Below the pieces are notes generated by a model, which was given only the letters and a program-made list of their open reading frames with translations, did not search any database and was not told where the DNA came from. Below, piece after piece: positions 50,652 through 58,987 of a stretch of 64,000 bases of DNA; position 1 is the first letter of the stretch, and each line of letters starts with the position of its first letter. Source of the DNA: Curtobacterium sp. GC_Cur_3 (GTDB lineage: Bacteria > Actinomycetota > Actinomycetes > Actinomycetales > Microbacteriaceae); the NCBI RefSeq assembly GCF_026544205.1, contig NZ_JALNUI010000010.1:1-64000 (forward strand), written 5' to 3'. The translations under genes and the position numbers were made by a program.

Positions 50652-52445
50652 GTGCCCGACATCACCGTCCACCACCACCAGTTCGACATCGTCATCATCG
50701 GCGCAGGAGGCGCCGGCATGCGCGCCGCGATCGAGGCCGGCCCGAAGGCCAACACCGCCGTGATCTCGAAGCTCTACCCGACGCGCTCCCACACGGGTGC
50801 GGCGCAGGGCGGCATGGCAGCGGCGCTCGCCAACGTCGAAGAGGACTCCTGGGAGTGGCACACCTTCGACACGATCAAGGGCGGCGACTACCTGGTCGAC
50901 CAGGACGCCGCCGAGATCCTCGCGAAGGAGGCGATCGACGCGGTCATCGACCTCGAGAACATGGGCCTGCCGTTCAACCGCACGCCAGAGGGAAAGATCG
51001 ACCAGCGCCGCTTCGGTGGCCACACCCGCGACCACGGCAAGGCCCCGGTCCGCCGTGCGTGCTACGCCGCCGACCGCACCGGCCACATGATCCTGCAGAC
51101 GCTGTTCCAGAACTGCGTCAAGCTCGGCGTGAACTTCTTCAACGAGTTCTACGCGCTCGACCTCATCATGGTCGACGTCGTCGGCGAGGACGGCGTCACC
51201 CGCAAGCAGCCGGCCGGCGTCGTCGCGTTCGAGCTCTCGACCGGTGAGCTGCACGTCTTCCACGCGAAGGCGATGATCTTCGCCACCGGCGGCTTCGGCA
51301 AGATGTACAAGACCACCTCGAACGCCCACACCCTGACCGGTGACGGCGTCGGCATCGTCTGGCGCACGGGCCTGCCGCTCGAGGACATGGAGTTCTTCCA
51401 GTTCCACCCGACCGGGCTGGCCGGCCTCGGCATCCTGCTGACCGAGGGTGCCCGCGGCGAGGGCGCGATCCTCCGCAACGCGTCGGGTGAACGCTTCATG
51501 GAGCGCTACGCCCCCACGATCAAGGACCTCGCCCCACGCGACATCGTCGCCAGGTGCATGGTGCAGGAGGTGGCCGAGGGGCGCGGTGCGGGTCCGAACA
51601 AGGACTACGTGCTGCTCGACTGCACCCACCTCGGTGCCGAGGTCCTCGAGACCAAGCTCCCCGACATCACCGAGTTCGCCCGCACCTACCTCGGCGTGGA
51701 CCCGGTCGTCGAACCGGTGCCCGTGATGCCGACCGCGCACTACGCCATGGGCGGCATCCCGACGAACACGAACGCCGAGGTCCTCAGCGACAACGACACC
51801 GTCGTGCCCGGCATGTACGCCGCCGGTGAGTGCGCCTGCGTCTCGGTCCACGGGTCGAACCGCCTCGGTACGAACTCGCTCCTCGACATCAACGTCTTCG
51901 GCAAGCGCTCGGGCAACAACGCCGCCGAGTGGGTCCAGACGGCCGAGTTCCTCCCCCTGCCCGAGGACCCCGCGGCGAACGTCCGCGGCATGCTCGAGCA
52001 GCTCCGCGCCTCCACCGGCACCGAGCGCGTCGCGGCGCTCCGCAAGGAGCTGCAGGAGGAGATGGACAAGAACGCCCAGGTGTTCCGCACCGACGACTCC
52101 CTGGCGCGCGTCACCGAGACCATCCACACGCTCCGCAACCGGTTCATGCACGTCTCCGTGCAGGACAAGGGCAAGCGGTTCAACACCGAGCTCCTCGAAG
52201 CCGTCGAGCTCGGGTTCCTGCTCGACCTCGCCGAGGTCGTCGTCTACTCCGCCCGGAACCGCAAGGAGTCCCGCGGCGGGCACATGCGCGACGACTTCCC
52301 GAAGCGCGACGACGAGAACTACATGAAGCACACCATGGCCTACCTGACGGGCGACCCGCACTCGTCACTCGCCGACGACCACATCACGCTCGACTGGAAG
52401 CCCGTCGTCATGACGCGCTACGAGCCGATGGAGAGGAAGTACTGA
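50652..52445 (+). CDS. sdhA: Succinate dehydrogenase flavoprotein subunit (SdhA)
   Basis: This 597-residue protein oxidises succinate to fumarate. [18 protein letters not shown] binds FAD and [16 protein letters not shown] contains His47, the covalent FAD attachment. [27 protein letters not shown] and [13 protein letters not shown] are substrate-site and cofactor segments. The start is GTG 50652; the weak ribosome site (GAAAG) suggests coupling to sdhD. The stop overlaps the sdhB ATG by one base. Confidence 0.97.
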   Translation: MPDITVHHHQFDIVIIGAGGAGMRAAIEAGPKANTAVISKLYPTRSHTGAAQGGMAAALANVEEDSWEWHTFDTIKGGDYLVDQDAAEILAKEAIDAVIDLENMGLPFNRTPEGKIDQRRFGGHTRDHGKAPVRRACYAADRTGHMILQTLFQNCVKLGVNFFNEFYALDLIMVDVVGEDGVTRKQPAGVVAFELSTGELHVFHAKAMIFATGGFGKMYKTTSNAHTLTGDGVGIVWRTGLPLEDMEFFQFHPTGLAGLGILLTEGARGEGAILRNASGERFMERYAPTIKDLAPRDIVARCMVQEVAEGRGAGPNKDYVLLDCTHLGAEVLETKLPDITEFARTYLGVDPVVEPVPVMPTAHYAMGGIPTNTNAEVLSDNDTVVPGMYAAGECACVSVHGSNRLGTNSLLDINVFGKRSGNNAAEWVQTAEFLPLPEDPAANVRGMLEQLRASTGTERVAALRKELQEEMDKNAQVFRTDDSLARVTETIHTLRNRFMHVSVQDKGKRFNTELLEAVELGFLLDLAEVVVYSARNRKESRGGHMRDDFPKRDDENYMKHTMAYLTGDPHSSLADDHITLDWKPVVMTRYEPMERKY

Positions 52446-53215
52446 TGACCGACACCCTGGTCTCCGACGCACCCCGCACCGACGCGGCCACCGCGCCTCC
52501 CGGCTCCTTCCCGGTCACCGTCATCGTCCGGCGGTTCGACCCGGACGTGGACGACGAGCCGCGCTGGCAGGACTTCGACGTCATGATGCTGCCGACCGAC
52601 CGCATCCTCGACGCCCTGCACCAGATCAAGTGGGAGCAGGACGGGTCGCTGACCTTCCGGCGTTCCTGCGCGCACGGCGTGTGCGGGTCCGACGCGATGC
52701 GCATCAACGGGCGCAACCGTCTGGCGTGCAAGACCCTGATCAAGGACCTCGACGTCTCGAAGCCGATCTACGTCGAGGCCATCAAGGGCCTGCCGCTGGA
52801 GAAGGACCTCGTCGTCGACATGGAGCCCTTCTTCAAGTCGTTCCGCGACGTCCAGCCGTTCCTGCAAGCCTCGAAGGCGCCGGAGCCCGGCAAGGAGCGC
52901 GTGCAGTCGGTCGCCGACCGCGCCCGCTTCGACGACACCACGAAGTGCATCCTCTGCGCCGCGTGCACGTCGTCCTGCCCGGTGTTCTGGACCGACGGGC
53001 AGTACTTCGGCCCGGCCGCGATCGTGAACGCCCACCGGTTCATCTTCGACTCCCGTGACGACGCCGCCGACGTGCGCCTCGACATCCTGAACGACAAGGA
53101 AGGCGTCTGGCGCTGCCGCACGACCTTCAACTGCACCGACGCCTGCCCGCGTGGCATCCAGGTGACGAAGGCCATCTCGGAGGTCAAGCAGGCGATCATG
53201 CGGGGTCGGGGCTAG
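52445..53215 (+). CDS. sdhB: Succinate dehydrogenase iron-sulfur subunit (SdhB)
   Basis: This 256-residue protein passes electrons from FAD to the quinone. RRSCAHGVCGSDAMRINGR with the later LAC binds 2Fe-2S. KCILCAACTSSCPVFW binds 4Fe-4S and FNCTDACPRGIQVTKAI the 3Fe-4S cluster. The start is ATG 52445, overlapping the last base of the sdhA stop. The complex is complete with all four genes. Confidence 0.97.
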   Translation: MTDTLVSDAPRTDAATAPPGSFPVTVIVRRFDPDVDDEPRWQDFDVMMLPTDRILDALHQIKWEQDGSLTFRRSCAHGVCGSDAMRINGRNRLACKTLIKDLDVSKPIYVEAIKGLPLEKDLVVDMEPFFKSFRDVQPFLQASKAPEPGKERVQSVADRARFDDTTKCILCAACTSSCPVFWTDGQYFGPAAIVNAHRFIFDSRDDAADVRLDILNDKEGVWRCRTTFNCTDACPRGIQVTKAISEVKQAIMRGRG

Positions 53216-53251
53216 GTCCCGTGGCACCAGCACCGGCAGAGGTCGGCCCAG

Positions 53252-53257
53252 TAGGCT
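53252..53257 (+). promoter_or_regulatory. Promoter -10 (TAGGCT) for a leaderless TNT-like gene
   Basis: TAGGCT ends 7 nt before ATG 53265, so the predicted transcript begins at the start codon. The gene can therefore be expressed apart from the sdh operon. Confidence 0.5.
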
Positions 53258-53264
53258 CCCGCTC

Positions 53265-53909
53265 ATGACGTTCGCGGACACCCGCCCCATCCTCGACCAG
53301 CTCGGCTACACGATCCGGTACGTGCAGCTCCCTGGCGAGACCCTGCACGAGCCGCCGGTCGAGGGCGCGCTGCGCCTGGTCCCGGCCGACGGTGCGGACA
53401 CCTTCGCGCTCGAGGTCGTCGACTACGGCACCGCGCGTCGACTCGCGACGGCACACGGCGAGGACGACGCCGTGGAGATGCTCCGCCGCTTCCTGAACCG
53501 TCCGTTCCCGGCACCGCGCGACCTGCCCCGGCACGAGCTCGACGGTCTCCGCGACCGCGCCGGCTCGACGTACCCGCAGCTGGCGCAGCAGGTGGGCCAG
53601 GCCGGCGAGCAGGGCCTGACGATCCAGATCCCGGCCGGTGTCCCCGTCGACCGCGTCGGTGGCCCGGACGGCTACCTGCTCCACCCGCTCGACACCCCGC
53701 TGCCCGCGCGGTCGCTCCCGCCGCACGTCGTCCAGGCACCGGAGGTCCACCGCTACGTGGTCGACCGCCCCTTCCTGGTCACGGTCCGCTTCGTGCAGCC
53801 GTGGTTCGACCAGCCCGGCGGTGCGCTGCGCTTCCAGATCGCCGACCAGTCGCTCACCGTGCGCGACCTCGTCGTCGACGGCTCGCTGGTCCGCGTCCGC
53901 GCCGTCTGA
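53265..53909 (+). CDS. Small protein with TNT-like (NAD+ glycohydrolase fold) domain
   Basis: This 214-residue protein has no signal peptide or membrane helix. Residues ~122-214 follow the order of the tuberculosis necrotizing toxin domain (PF14021): VPVDRVGGPDGYLLHP (128-141), ARSLPP (148-153), HRYVVDRPF (162-170), PWFDQPGGALRF (179-190) and a final beta strand. The usual GGGxQ segment here reads GGALRFQ, so catalytic competence is uncertain. The first ~110 residues are unrecognised, with a helical acidic middle. It follows sdhB by 49 nt, probably by chance. It might be an enzyme, an inactive relative or a regulator. Confidence 0.72.
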   Translation: MTFADTRPILDQLGYTIRYVQLPGETLHEPPVEGALRLVPADGADTFALEVVDYGTARRLATAHGEDDAVEMLRRFLNRPFPAPRDLPRHELDGLRDRAGSTYPQLAQQVGQAGEQGLTIQIPAGVPVDRVGGPDGYLLHPLDTPLPARSLPPHVVQAPEVHRYVVDRPFLVTVRFVQPWFDQPGGALRFQIADQSLTVRDLVVDGSLVRVRAV

Positions 53910-53942
53910 GCCGCCGCCGTCTGATCTGCCCGCGGGCGCCAG

Positions 53943-54002
53943 ACCGCACGACGACGAAGCCGCCGCTCCCCCTCGGGGGAACGGCGGCTTCGTCGTTGCG
54001 GT
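53943..54002. terminator. ~28-bp bidirectional terminator hairpin
   Basis: Arms 53943-53972 and 53975-54002 pair over ~27 bp with one 2-nt bulge and one mismatch. It separates convergent genes (TNT-like and the first DUF805 gene). Confidence 0.8.
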
Positions 54003-54020
54003 GCCGGTGTCGGTGTCGGC

Positions 54021-54635
54021 TCAGCCGCGCTCGGGCTGGTCGAACCGCTGCCCCTCGGGCTTCGACTCGAGCAGCATGAGCACGAGCAGCACGATCGGGC
54101 CGACGACCGGGATGACCGAGAGGAACCAGAAGGGGCCGGCGAGGTTCGCGTCGTGCAGACGACGGACCGCGATGGCGATGTTCGGGATGAGGGTCGCGAG
54201 GAGCCACAGACCCAACAGGCCCACCGGGATCGCGATGAGCGGCGAGTTCGACGTCGCGTCCGCCTGGACGCCGGTCGCCGAGCTCGACGAGGTCGTGTCC
54301 CCGGTGGCGAAGATGACCGCGAGCAACACGGCGTAGAGCACGATGACGACGATCGCGTTCGCGAGCACCCACCACCAGAACTCACTGCGGCTGGCGCGAC
54401 CGTCGAACCGGGCGTACTTCTTGAAGAAGCGGCCGACGGCCGTCGGGAACGCGATGCCGTACCACGGCGCCCACAGTGGCGGCTCGCCACCGGGACCGGT
54501 CGGCGCCGGCGCACCGTACTGCGGCGTGCGCCCCGGCTGCTGGTCGTACTGCCCGGGCTGCTGCCACGGCTGGCCCTGGCCCTGCGCCTGGTTCCCCTGC
54601 GGCTGGTTCCACTGCGGCGTGCCGTCGTTGCTCAT
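54021..54635 (-). CDS. DUF805 membrane protein with Gln/Pro-rich N-terminus
   Basis: The 204-residue protein has a ~65-residue soluble Gln/Gly/Pro-rich start. It continues into a DUF805-type domain (PF05656): FFKKYARFDGRASRSEFWWWVL, then two to three helices and RRLHDANLAGPFWFL, and ends with a short tail. The start is ATG 54635 in an ATGA overlap with the upstream paralogue. Function in the family is unknown. Confidence 0.86.
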   Translation of the reverse strand: MSNDGTPQWNQPQGNQAQGQGQPWQQPGQYDQQPGRTPQYGAPAPTGPGGEPPLWAPWYGIAFPTAVGRFFKKYARFDGRASRSEFWWWVLANAIVVIVLYAVLLAVIFATGDTTSSSSATGVQADATSNSPLIAIPVGLLGLWLLATLIPNIAIAVRRLHDANLAGPFWFLSVIPVVGPIVLLVLMLLESKPEGQRFDQPERG

Positions 54636-55207
54636 CGGGTGGCCTCCGGCCGGTCGAAGCGCTGCCCCGCGGGGTTCGACGGCATCGCGCTGAGCACGAC
54701 GAGGGCGATCCACCCGAGGACGGGGATGAAGACGAGCAGCCAGAACCAGCCGCTGAAGTTCGCGTCGTGCAGGCGGCGCATCTGGATCGCGATGCTCGGC
54801 AGCAGCGTGGCCAGGCCCCAGAGCCCGGACAGCGTGTTCTCGAACGTGCCGCCGCCGTACTGGTCCTTGGTGCCGGCAGCGCTGTCGAACCCGCCACCGA
54901 TCAGGCTGATGACGATGGAGATGACGACGCTCCACAGGACGACCCACCAGAACTCACTCCGGCTGGCACGACCGCTGAAGGCGACGTACTTCTTGAAGAA
55001 CCGGACGAACGCCTTGGGGAAGGAGATGCCGTACCACGGCGCCCACAGCGGCGGCTCGCCACCGGGGCCGGAGGACGGCTGGCCGTACGGCGGTCGGCCG
55101 TGCGGCGGCTGTCCATACGGCGGCTGCCCGCCCTGCGGTGGGCCACCGTACTGCGGCCCTCCCGGCTGCTGCCCGTACGGGTTCTGCGGTGGGTACTGGT
55201 CGCTCAC
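54632..55207 (-). CDS. DUF805 membrane protein (paralogue)
   Basis: This 191-residue protein shares the architecture of its downstream neighbour: a Gly/Pro/Gln/Tyr-rich N-terminus with PYGQP-type repeats, FFKKYVAFSGRASRSEFWWVV, and MRRLHDANFSGWFWLLVF. A tandem duplication is likely. The start is at 55207. Both have a low-complexity cytoplasmic N-terminus, which might mediate assembly; that is inference. Confidence 0.86.
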   Translation of the reverse strand: MSDQYPPQNPYGQQPGGPQYGGPPQGGQPPYGQPPHGRPPYGQPSSGPGGEPPLWAPWYGISFPKAFVRFFKKYVAFSGRASRSEFWWVVLWSVVISIVISLIGGGFDSAAGTKDQYGGGTFENTLSGLWGLATLLPSIAIQMRRLHDANFSGWFWLLVFIPVLGWIALVVLSAMPSNPAGQRFDRPEATR

Positions 55208-55277
55208 GGGTTCTCCCTGTTGGTCGGCTGGTACTCGTGAGAGTCAATCAGAACCGGGGAGGACCGTGTGGCCCCCG

Positions 55278-56210
55278 TCAGGGGAGCAGCGCGAGCTTGC
55301 CGCCCGGGTGTCCCGACTCCAGCAGCTCAGCAGCCGCCCGCGCCTCCGACAGCGGGAACGTCCGTGCCACCGGTACCTCGAGCTGCCCGGCAGCCGCGAG
55401 GTCGATGAGCCGCTGCCGCACCGAGTCCCGGAACGCCTTGCTGTCCGGCTGCGCCCCGCCGACCGCGGCGAAGCCGTCGGCTGCCGCGCGCGCCTGCGCC
55501 GCGATGGTGACGATGCGCTCGCGGTCGGCCACGAGGGCCAGCGAGACGTCGACCGCCTCGTCGGTCCCGACGCAGTCGATGGCCACGTCGACACCGTGCG
55601 GTGCGAGGTCCCGGACCCGAGCCTCCAGGCCGTCGCCGTAGGCGACCCACTCGCCGCCGTACCGGCGCACCGTGTCGGCACCGCCTTCGGAGGCCGTGCC
55701 GATCACGCGCGTGCCGAGCAGTCGCAGCTGCTGCAGCACGCTGACGCCGACCGCGCCGGAGGCACCGTGGAGCAGGACCGTGTCCCGTCCGGAGGCCCGG
55801 GTCACGCGGATGACGTCGGCTGCGGTCGTGCCGGCCAACAGCAGGTTCGCCGCCTGCGCGTCGTCGAGGGACGCCGGCTTCGCGAACACGTCGGCTGCCG
55901 GGACGGTGATCGAGGACGTCCAGCCGCCGGAGATCCGGAACGCCAGGACCTCGTCGCCGACCGCTCCCCCGCCGGACGCGATGGTCGTGTCGGGTCCGAG
56001 TGCGCTGAGGACCCCGGCGACCTCGTACCCGATCGCCATCGGGTACGCGGACGGGTCCCCCGCTCGGGTGTGCTTCGTGTCGGCGGGGTTCATGCCGGCG
56101 GCCCGGACCGTGATCGTGACCTCGCCAGGACCCGGTGCGGGGACGTCGACGTCCACGAACGCCAGGACCTCGCTGCCACCGGCGCTGGGCGCCACCCACT
56201 GCTTCGTCAT
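55278..56210 (-). CDS. Zinc-less quinone oxidoreductase-like MDR protein
   Basis: This 310-residue medium-chain dehydrogenase/reductase has the NADPH-binding segment VLLHGASGAVGVSVLQQL and the catalytic-domain pattern VRAAGMNPADTKHTRAG. Zinc ligands are absent, as in quinone oxidoreductases/crotonyl-CoA reductase-like proteins. The start is ATG 56210; an upstream ATG at 56246 adds 12 non-conserved residues. The dispersed motif at 55614-55636 falls in codons for GLEARVR. The substrate is unknown. Confidence 0.9.
   Translation of the reverse strand: MTKQWVAPSAGGSEVLAFVDVDVPAPGPGEVTITVRAAGMNPADTKHTRAGDPSAYPMAIGYEVAGVLSALGPDTTIASGGGAVGDEVLAFRISGGWTSSITVPAADVFAKPASLDDAQAANLLLAGTTAADVIRVTRASGRDTVLLHGASGAVGVSVLQQLRLLGTRVIGTASEGGADTVRRYGGEWVAYGDGLEARVRDLAPHGVDVAIDCVGTDEAVDVSLALVADRERIVTIAAQARAAADGFAAVGGAQPDSKAFRDSVRQRLIDLAAAGQLEVPVARTFPLSEARAAAELLESGHPGGKLALLP
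55614..55636. repeat. Dispersed motif, copy inside the oxidoreductase gene
   Basis: These 23 nt are identical to 26951-26973, 28.6 kb away. On the minus strand they are read as DGLEARV, a third reading frame relative to the deoA and maf copies. Confidence 0.85.
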
Positions 56211-56278
56211 GGTCCGGACGCTACGCGCGCCAGGACAGTGCGTCATCGGGAGAGACCCAGCCGCTCCGGACGCCGTCA

Positions 56279-56323
56279 GACGCCAGAGCCCCGGCCGCTC
56301 GACGCGGTCGGGGCTCTGGCGTC
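56279..56323 (-). terminator. 20-bp hairpin downstream of the ice-binding-like gene
   Basis: Arms 56279-56298 and 56304-56323 pair with a single G:U, with a 5-nt TCGAC loop. On the minus strand they begin 10 nt after the stop of the wall-anchored protein gene. Confidence 0.8.
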
Positions 56324-56332
56324 ATCAGGGCG

Positions 56333-57643
56333 TCAGCGTGCGAGGCGTCGCACCGCTGCGGTGCGACGACGCTGACGGAGCACCAGCAGGAACGCGCCGG
56401 CGGCGAGCATCGAGCCCGCTGCGACGATGCCGGGGACCGGGTCAGCGCCGGTGAAGGCGAGCTCGGAGGGGCCGGAACCGCCACCGGTCCCGCCGCCCGT
56501 GCCGCCGACGCCGACCGCGCCGGGCGTGGCCGAGGCACCGGGGGTCGGCACGCCGACCGTCGGCACGGCGGTGGGGACGGTGGGTGTCGGCGTGGCGGTC
56601 GGAGTCGGCGTCGGGACGACCGCCGCGGGGGTGACGACCAGGTCGAAGGACTGGACGGCGTCAGGACCGGTGCCGTTGCCGACCGTGATGGTCACCGCGG
56701 TGGTGCCCGGCGTGGTGGGCGTCCCGGAGATGACACCGGTGAGGCCGTTGATCGCCAGGCCGGCGGGCAGCGTGCCGTTCGCGGAGAACGTCGGACGCGG
56801 GAGCCCGGTCGCGGTCACGGTCACGGAGTACGGCGTCCCGGCGGTCGCTCCGTCAGGAGTGCCGGAGGTGATCGTCGGTGCGACGCTCGGCTGCGGCGTG
56901 CCCGGTGCGGCGCAGCCCGTGGGTGCGGTGATCCGGTTGGTGTCGAGCGTCACGGCGGCGGTCCGGGCGAGCAGCCGCCCGGCGATCGTCGCGCCGGTGG
57001 TGGCGGTGACGGACTGGTCGGCCAGGACCGTGCCCTGGAACTGCGCCTGGGTGCCGATGGTCGCGGAGCTGCCGACCTGCCAGAACACGTTGCAGGCGTT
57101 CGCGCCGCCGGTGATGGTGATGCGGGACATCGAGCCGATGGTCAGGGTCGAGGCGGCCTGGAAGACCCACACTGAGTCGGCGGTGCCGGCGAGGGTCAGG
57201 GCGCCGCCGTTCGCCAGCGCCAGCTCCCCGCCCCGGTAGACGCCTGGGGTCAGGCTGAGGCCGTTGAGGTCCCCGAGGCCGGACTGGCTCGGCGTGAGCG
57301 ACGCGGCCACGTTGTACGCGGTCGTCGTGTCGATCTGCGCCTGGGTCGCCGGGGCGTCGGTCTGGTGGGTCTCGCCGTTCACCATGCCGTTCGGTGCGCC
57401 GCCGAACCCGGTGATGGAGGTGCCCGGCGACAGGCCGAGGTCGCCGTTGACCACGGTAGGGCCGGTGTTCGTCACGGTGCTGGCACCGAGGACGCCGTAG
57501 GTCGAGGCCGTGCCGAGGTTCACCGGCCCGTCGATGACGGTGGCTGCAGAGGCGGGGGACGCCGACCCGAGGGCCAGGACCGCGGCGAGCCCGAACCCCG
57601 TCGTGATGATCGCGATCGGACGGATGGGATGCGTGCTGGCCAT
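56333..57643 (-). CDS. Wall-anchored ice-binding-like protein (DUF3494) with Ig-like domain
   Basis: This 436-residue protein has a Sec signal peptide (cleavage after ASA at ~33). The DUF3494 domain (~34-245) includes TYGVLGASTVTNTGPTVVNG, DLGLSPGTSITGF, WVFQAASTLTIGS and CNVFWQVGSSATIGT. Residues ~255-340 form a putative Ig domain (LPAGLAINGLTGVISGTPT). A Pro/Thr-rich stretch and a Gly run follow, then the sorting signal LAFTG (395-399), a helix and an Arg-rich tail. The LAxTG form fits a class E sortase. It should face the environment. The start is ATG 57643. Confidence 0.9.
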   Translation of the reverse strand: MASTHPIRPIAIITTGFGLAAVLALGSASPASAATVIDGPVNLGTASTYGVLGASTVTNTGPTVVNGDLGLSPGTSITGFGGAPNGMVNGETHQTDAPATQAQIDTTTAYNVAASLTPSQSGLGDLNGLSLTPGVYRGGELALANGGALTLAGTADSVWVFQAASTLTIGSMSRITITGGANACNVFWQVGSSATIGTQAQFQGTVLADQSVTATTGATIAGRLLARTAAVTLDTNRITAPTGCAAPGTPQPSVAPTITSGTPDGATAGTPYSVTVTATGLPRPTFSANGTLPAGLAINGLTGVISGTPTTPGTTAVTITVGNGTGPDAVQSFDLVVTPAAVVPTPTPTATPTPTVPTAVPTVGVPTPGASATPGAVGVGGTGGGTGGGSGPSELAFTGADPVPGIVAAGSMLAAGAFLLVLRQRRRTAAVRRLAR

Positions 57644-57861
57644 GACGGCCCCTGCCTGCGATCGGGGAACACTGGCAGGCGTCGACGACCCCCACGTGCT
57701 TCCCGGTGAGCGGAGTCTCAGGCATGCGGTGCGGCGACCGGGGTACGGACGCCCAGGGATGACCCGTTCGGGGGGTCCCCCCGTTCGCGGATCGGCCCGA
57801 CGGTGCGCATCGCGTCCCGGTGGTCCACGCCCGCGGAGGCGATGCCGGGTGAGCGGTCCAC

Positions 57862-57867
57862 TACAGT
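57862..57867 (+). promoter_or_regulatory. Promoter -10 (TACAGT) for a leaderless lipid kinase gene
   Basis: TACAGT ends 7 nt before ATG 57875; no Shine-Dalgarno sequence is present in the gap. Confidence 0.5.
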
Positions 57868-57874
57868 CGACGCG

Positions 57875-58855
57875 ATGCCGCACGACGAGCCCACCCTCGG
57901 TCCCGACCACCGCCTCGCCCTGGTCGTCAACCCCGTGAAGGTCGACGTCGGCCTGCTGCGGTCGACGGTCGCGGCAGCCGAGACCGAACACGGGTGGGCG
58001 CCGAGCGCCTGGTTCGAGACCGACGCCACCGATGACGGCCGCGGAGCAGCGCGTGCGGCACGGGCGTCGGGAGCCGACGTCGTGCTGGTCGCCGGTGGGG
58101 ACGGCACCCTGCGGATCGTCGCCGAGGAGCTCCGCGGGTCCGGTGTCCCCGTCGCCCTCCTGCCCGCCGGCACCGGCAACCTGTACGCGCGCAACCTCCG
58201 CATCCCGCTGAACGACGTGCGCGCTTCGGTCCGTGCGGCCTTCACCGGCACGGACCGGCGGGTCGACGTGGCGCTCGCGGAGCTGACCGACGCCGAGGGG
58301 ACCGTCGCACGCCACGCGTTCCTGGTGATGGCGGGCATCGGGCTCGACGCGAACATGGCGGCGAACACGAGCCCGCGGCTGAAGAAGCGGTTCGGCTGGG
58401 TGGCGTACTCGGACCCGATCATCCGGTCCGTGATCGGCAACCGGCAGATCGCGGTCCGCTACCGGCTCGACGACGCCCCCGCCAGGACGATGCAGGCGCA
58501 CACCGTCATCGTCGGCAACTGCGGCACGCTGACCGCCGGGGTCCTGCTCCTGCCCGACGCCCGACCGGACGACGGCGTGCTCGACGCGGTCGCCTTCCAG
58601 CCCAAGCGCGCCATCGGATGGAGCGGTGTCGGCTACGGGCTCTCCCTGAACCGGTTCTTCCACCGCACCCGGTTCGGCCGGCTGCTCGCGTGGGTCCTGC
58701 CCAGGTCGAAGACCCTCCGCTACACGAGCGCACGGTCCTTCGACCTGGCGCTCGACGCACCGGAGCAGATCCAGCTCGACGGCGACCCGTTCGGCACGGT
58801 CACCGCCGCGCGCATCACCGTGGACCACGACGGCCTCACGATCCGCGTCCTCTGA
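57875..58855 (+). CDS. Diacylglycerol/sphingosine kinase-family lipid kinase
   Basis: This 326-residue cytoplasmic protein has the catalytic domain LALVVNPVKVDV, VLVAGGDGTLRIVAEEL (ATP loop) and LLPAGTGNLYARNL, then a beta-sandwich C-terminal half (MAGIGLDANMA, QIQLDGDPFGTVTAARI). Members phosphorylate diacylglycerol, ceramide or related lipids. ATG 57875 is chosen because the leaderless promoter fits and the upstream in-frame ATG at 57803 adds a non-conserved stretch. The gene diverges from the wall-anchored protein gene. Confidence 0.9.
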   Translation: MPHDEPTLGPDHRLALVVNPVKVDVGLLRSTVAAAETEHGWAPSAWFETDATDDGRGAARAARASGADVVLVAGGDGTLRIVAEELRGSGVPVALLPAGTGNLYARNLRIPLNDVRASVRAAFTGTDRRVDVALAELTDAEGTVARHAFLVMAGIGLDANMAANTSPRLKKRFGWVAYSDPIIRSVIGNRQIAVRYRLDDAPARTMQAHTVIVGNCGTLTAGVLLLPDARPDDGVLDAVAFQPKRAIGWSGVGYGLSLNRFFHRTRFGRLLAWVLPRSKTLRYTSARSFDLALDAPEQIQLDGDPFGTVTAARITVDHDGLTIRVL

Positions 58856-58929
58856 CGGCGACCGTCCCGAACAGCGGCAGCCGTAGCCACAGGCGAAGCG
58901 GCAGCCGCAGCCGCAGCGGCGGCCCTATG

Positions 58930-58975
58930 ACGGACGGGAGGCCCGGTGCCAGCTGGCACCGAGCCTCCCGTCCGT
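58930..58975. terminator. 46-bp near-perfect palindrome between convergent genes
   Basis: Positions 58930-58952 pair with 58953-58975 with one mismatch; the centre AGCT is itself palindromic. Its right half (58956-58974) is GCACCGAGCCTCCCGTCCG, 18/19 identical to the motif in maf. It sits between the lipid kinase and mtlD stops and should terminate both. Confidence 0.8.
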
Positions 58976-58987
58976 GACGTGGGTGCG

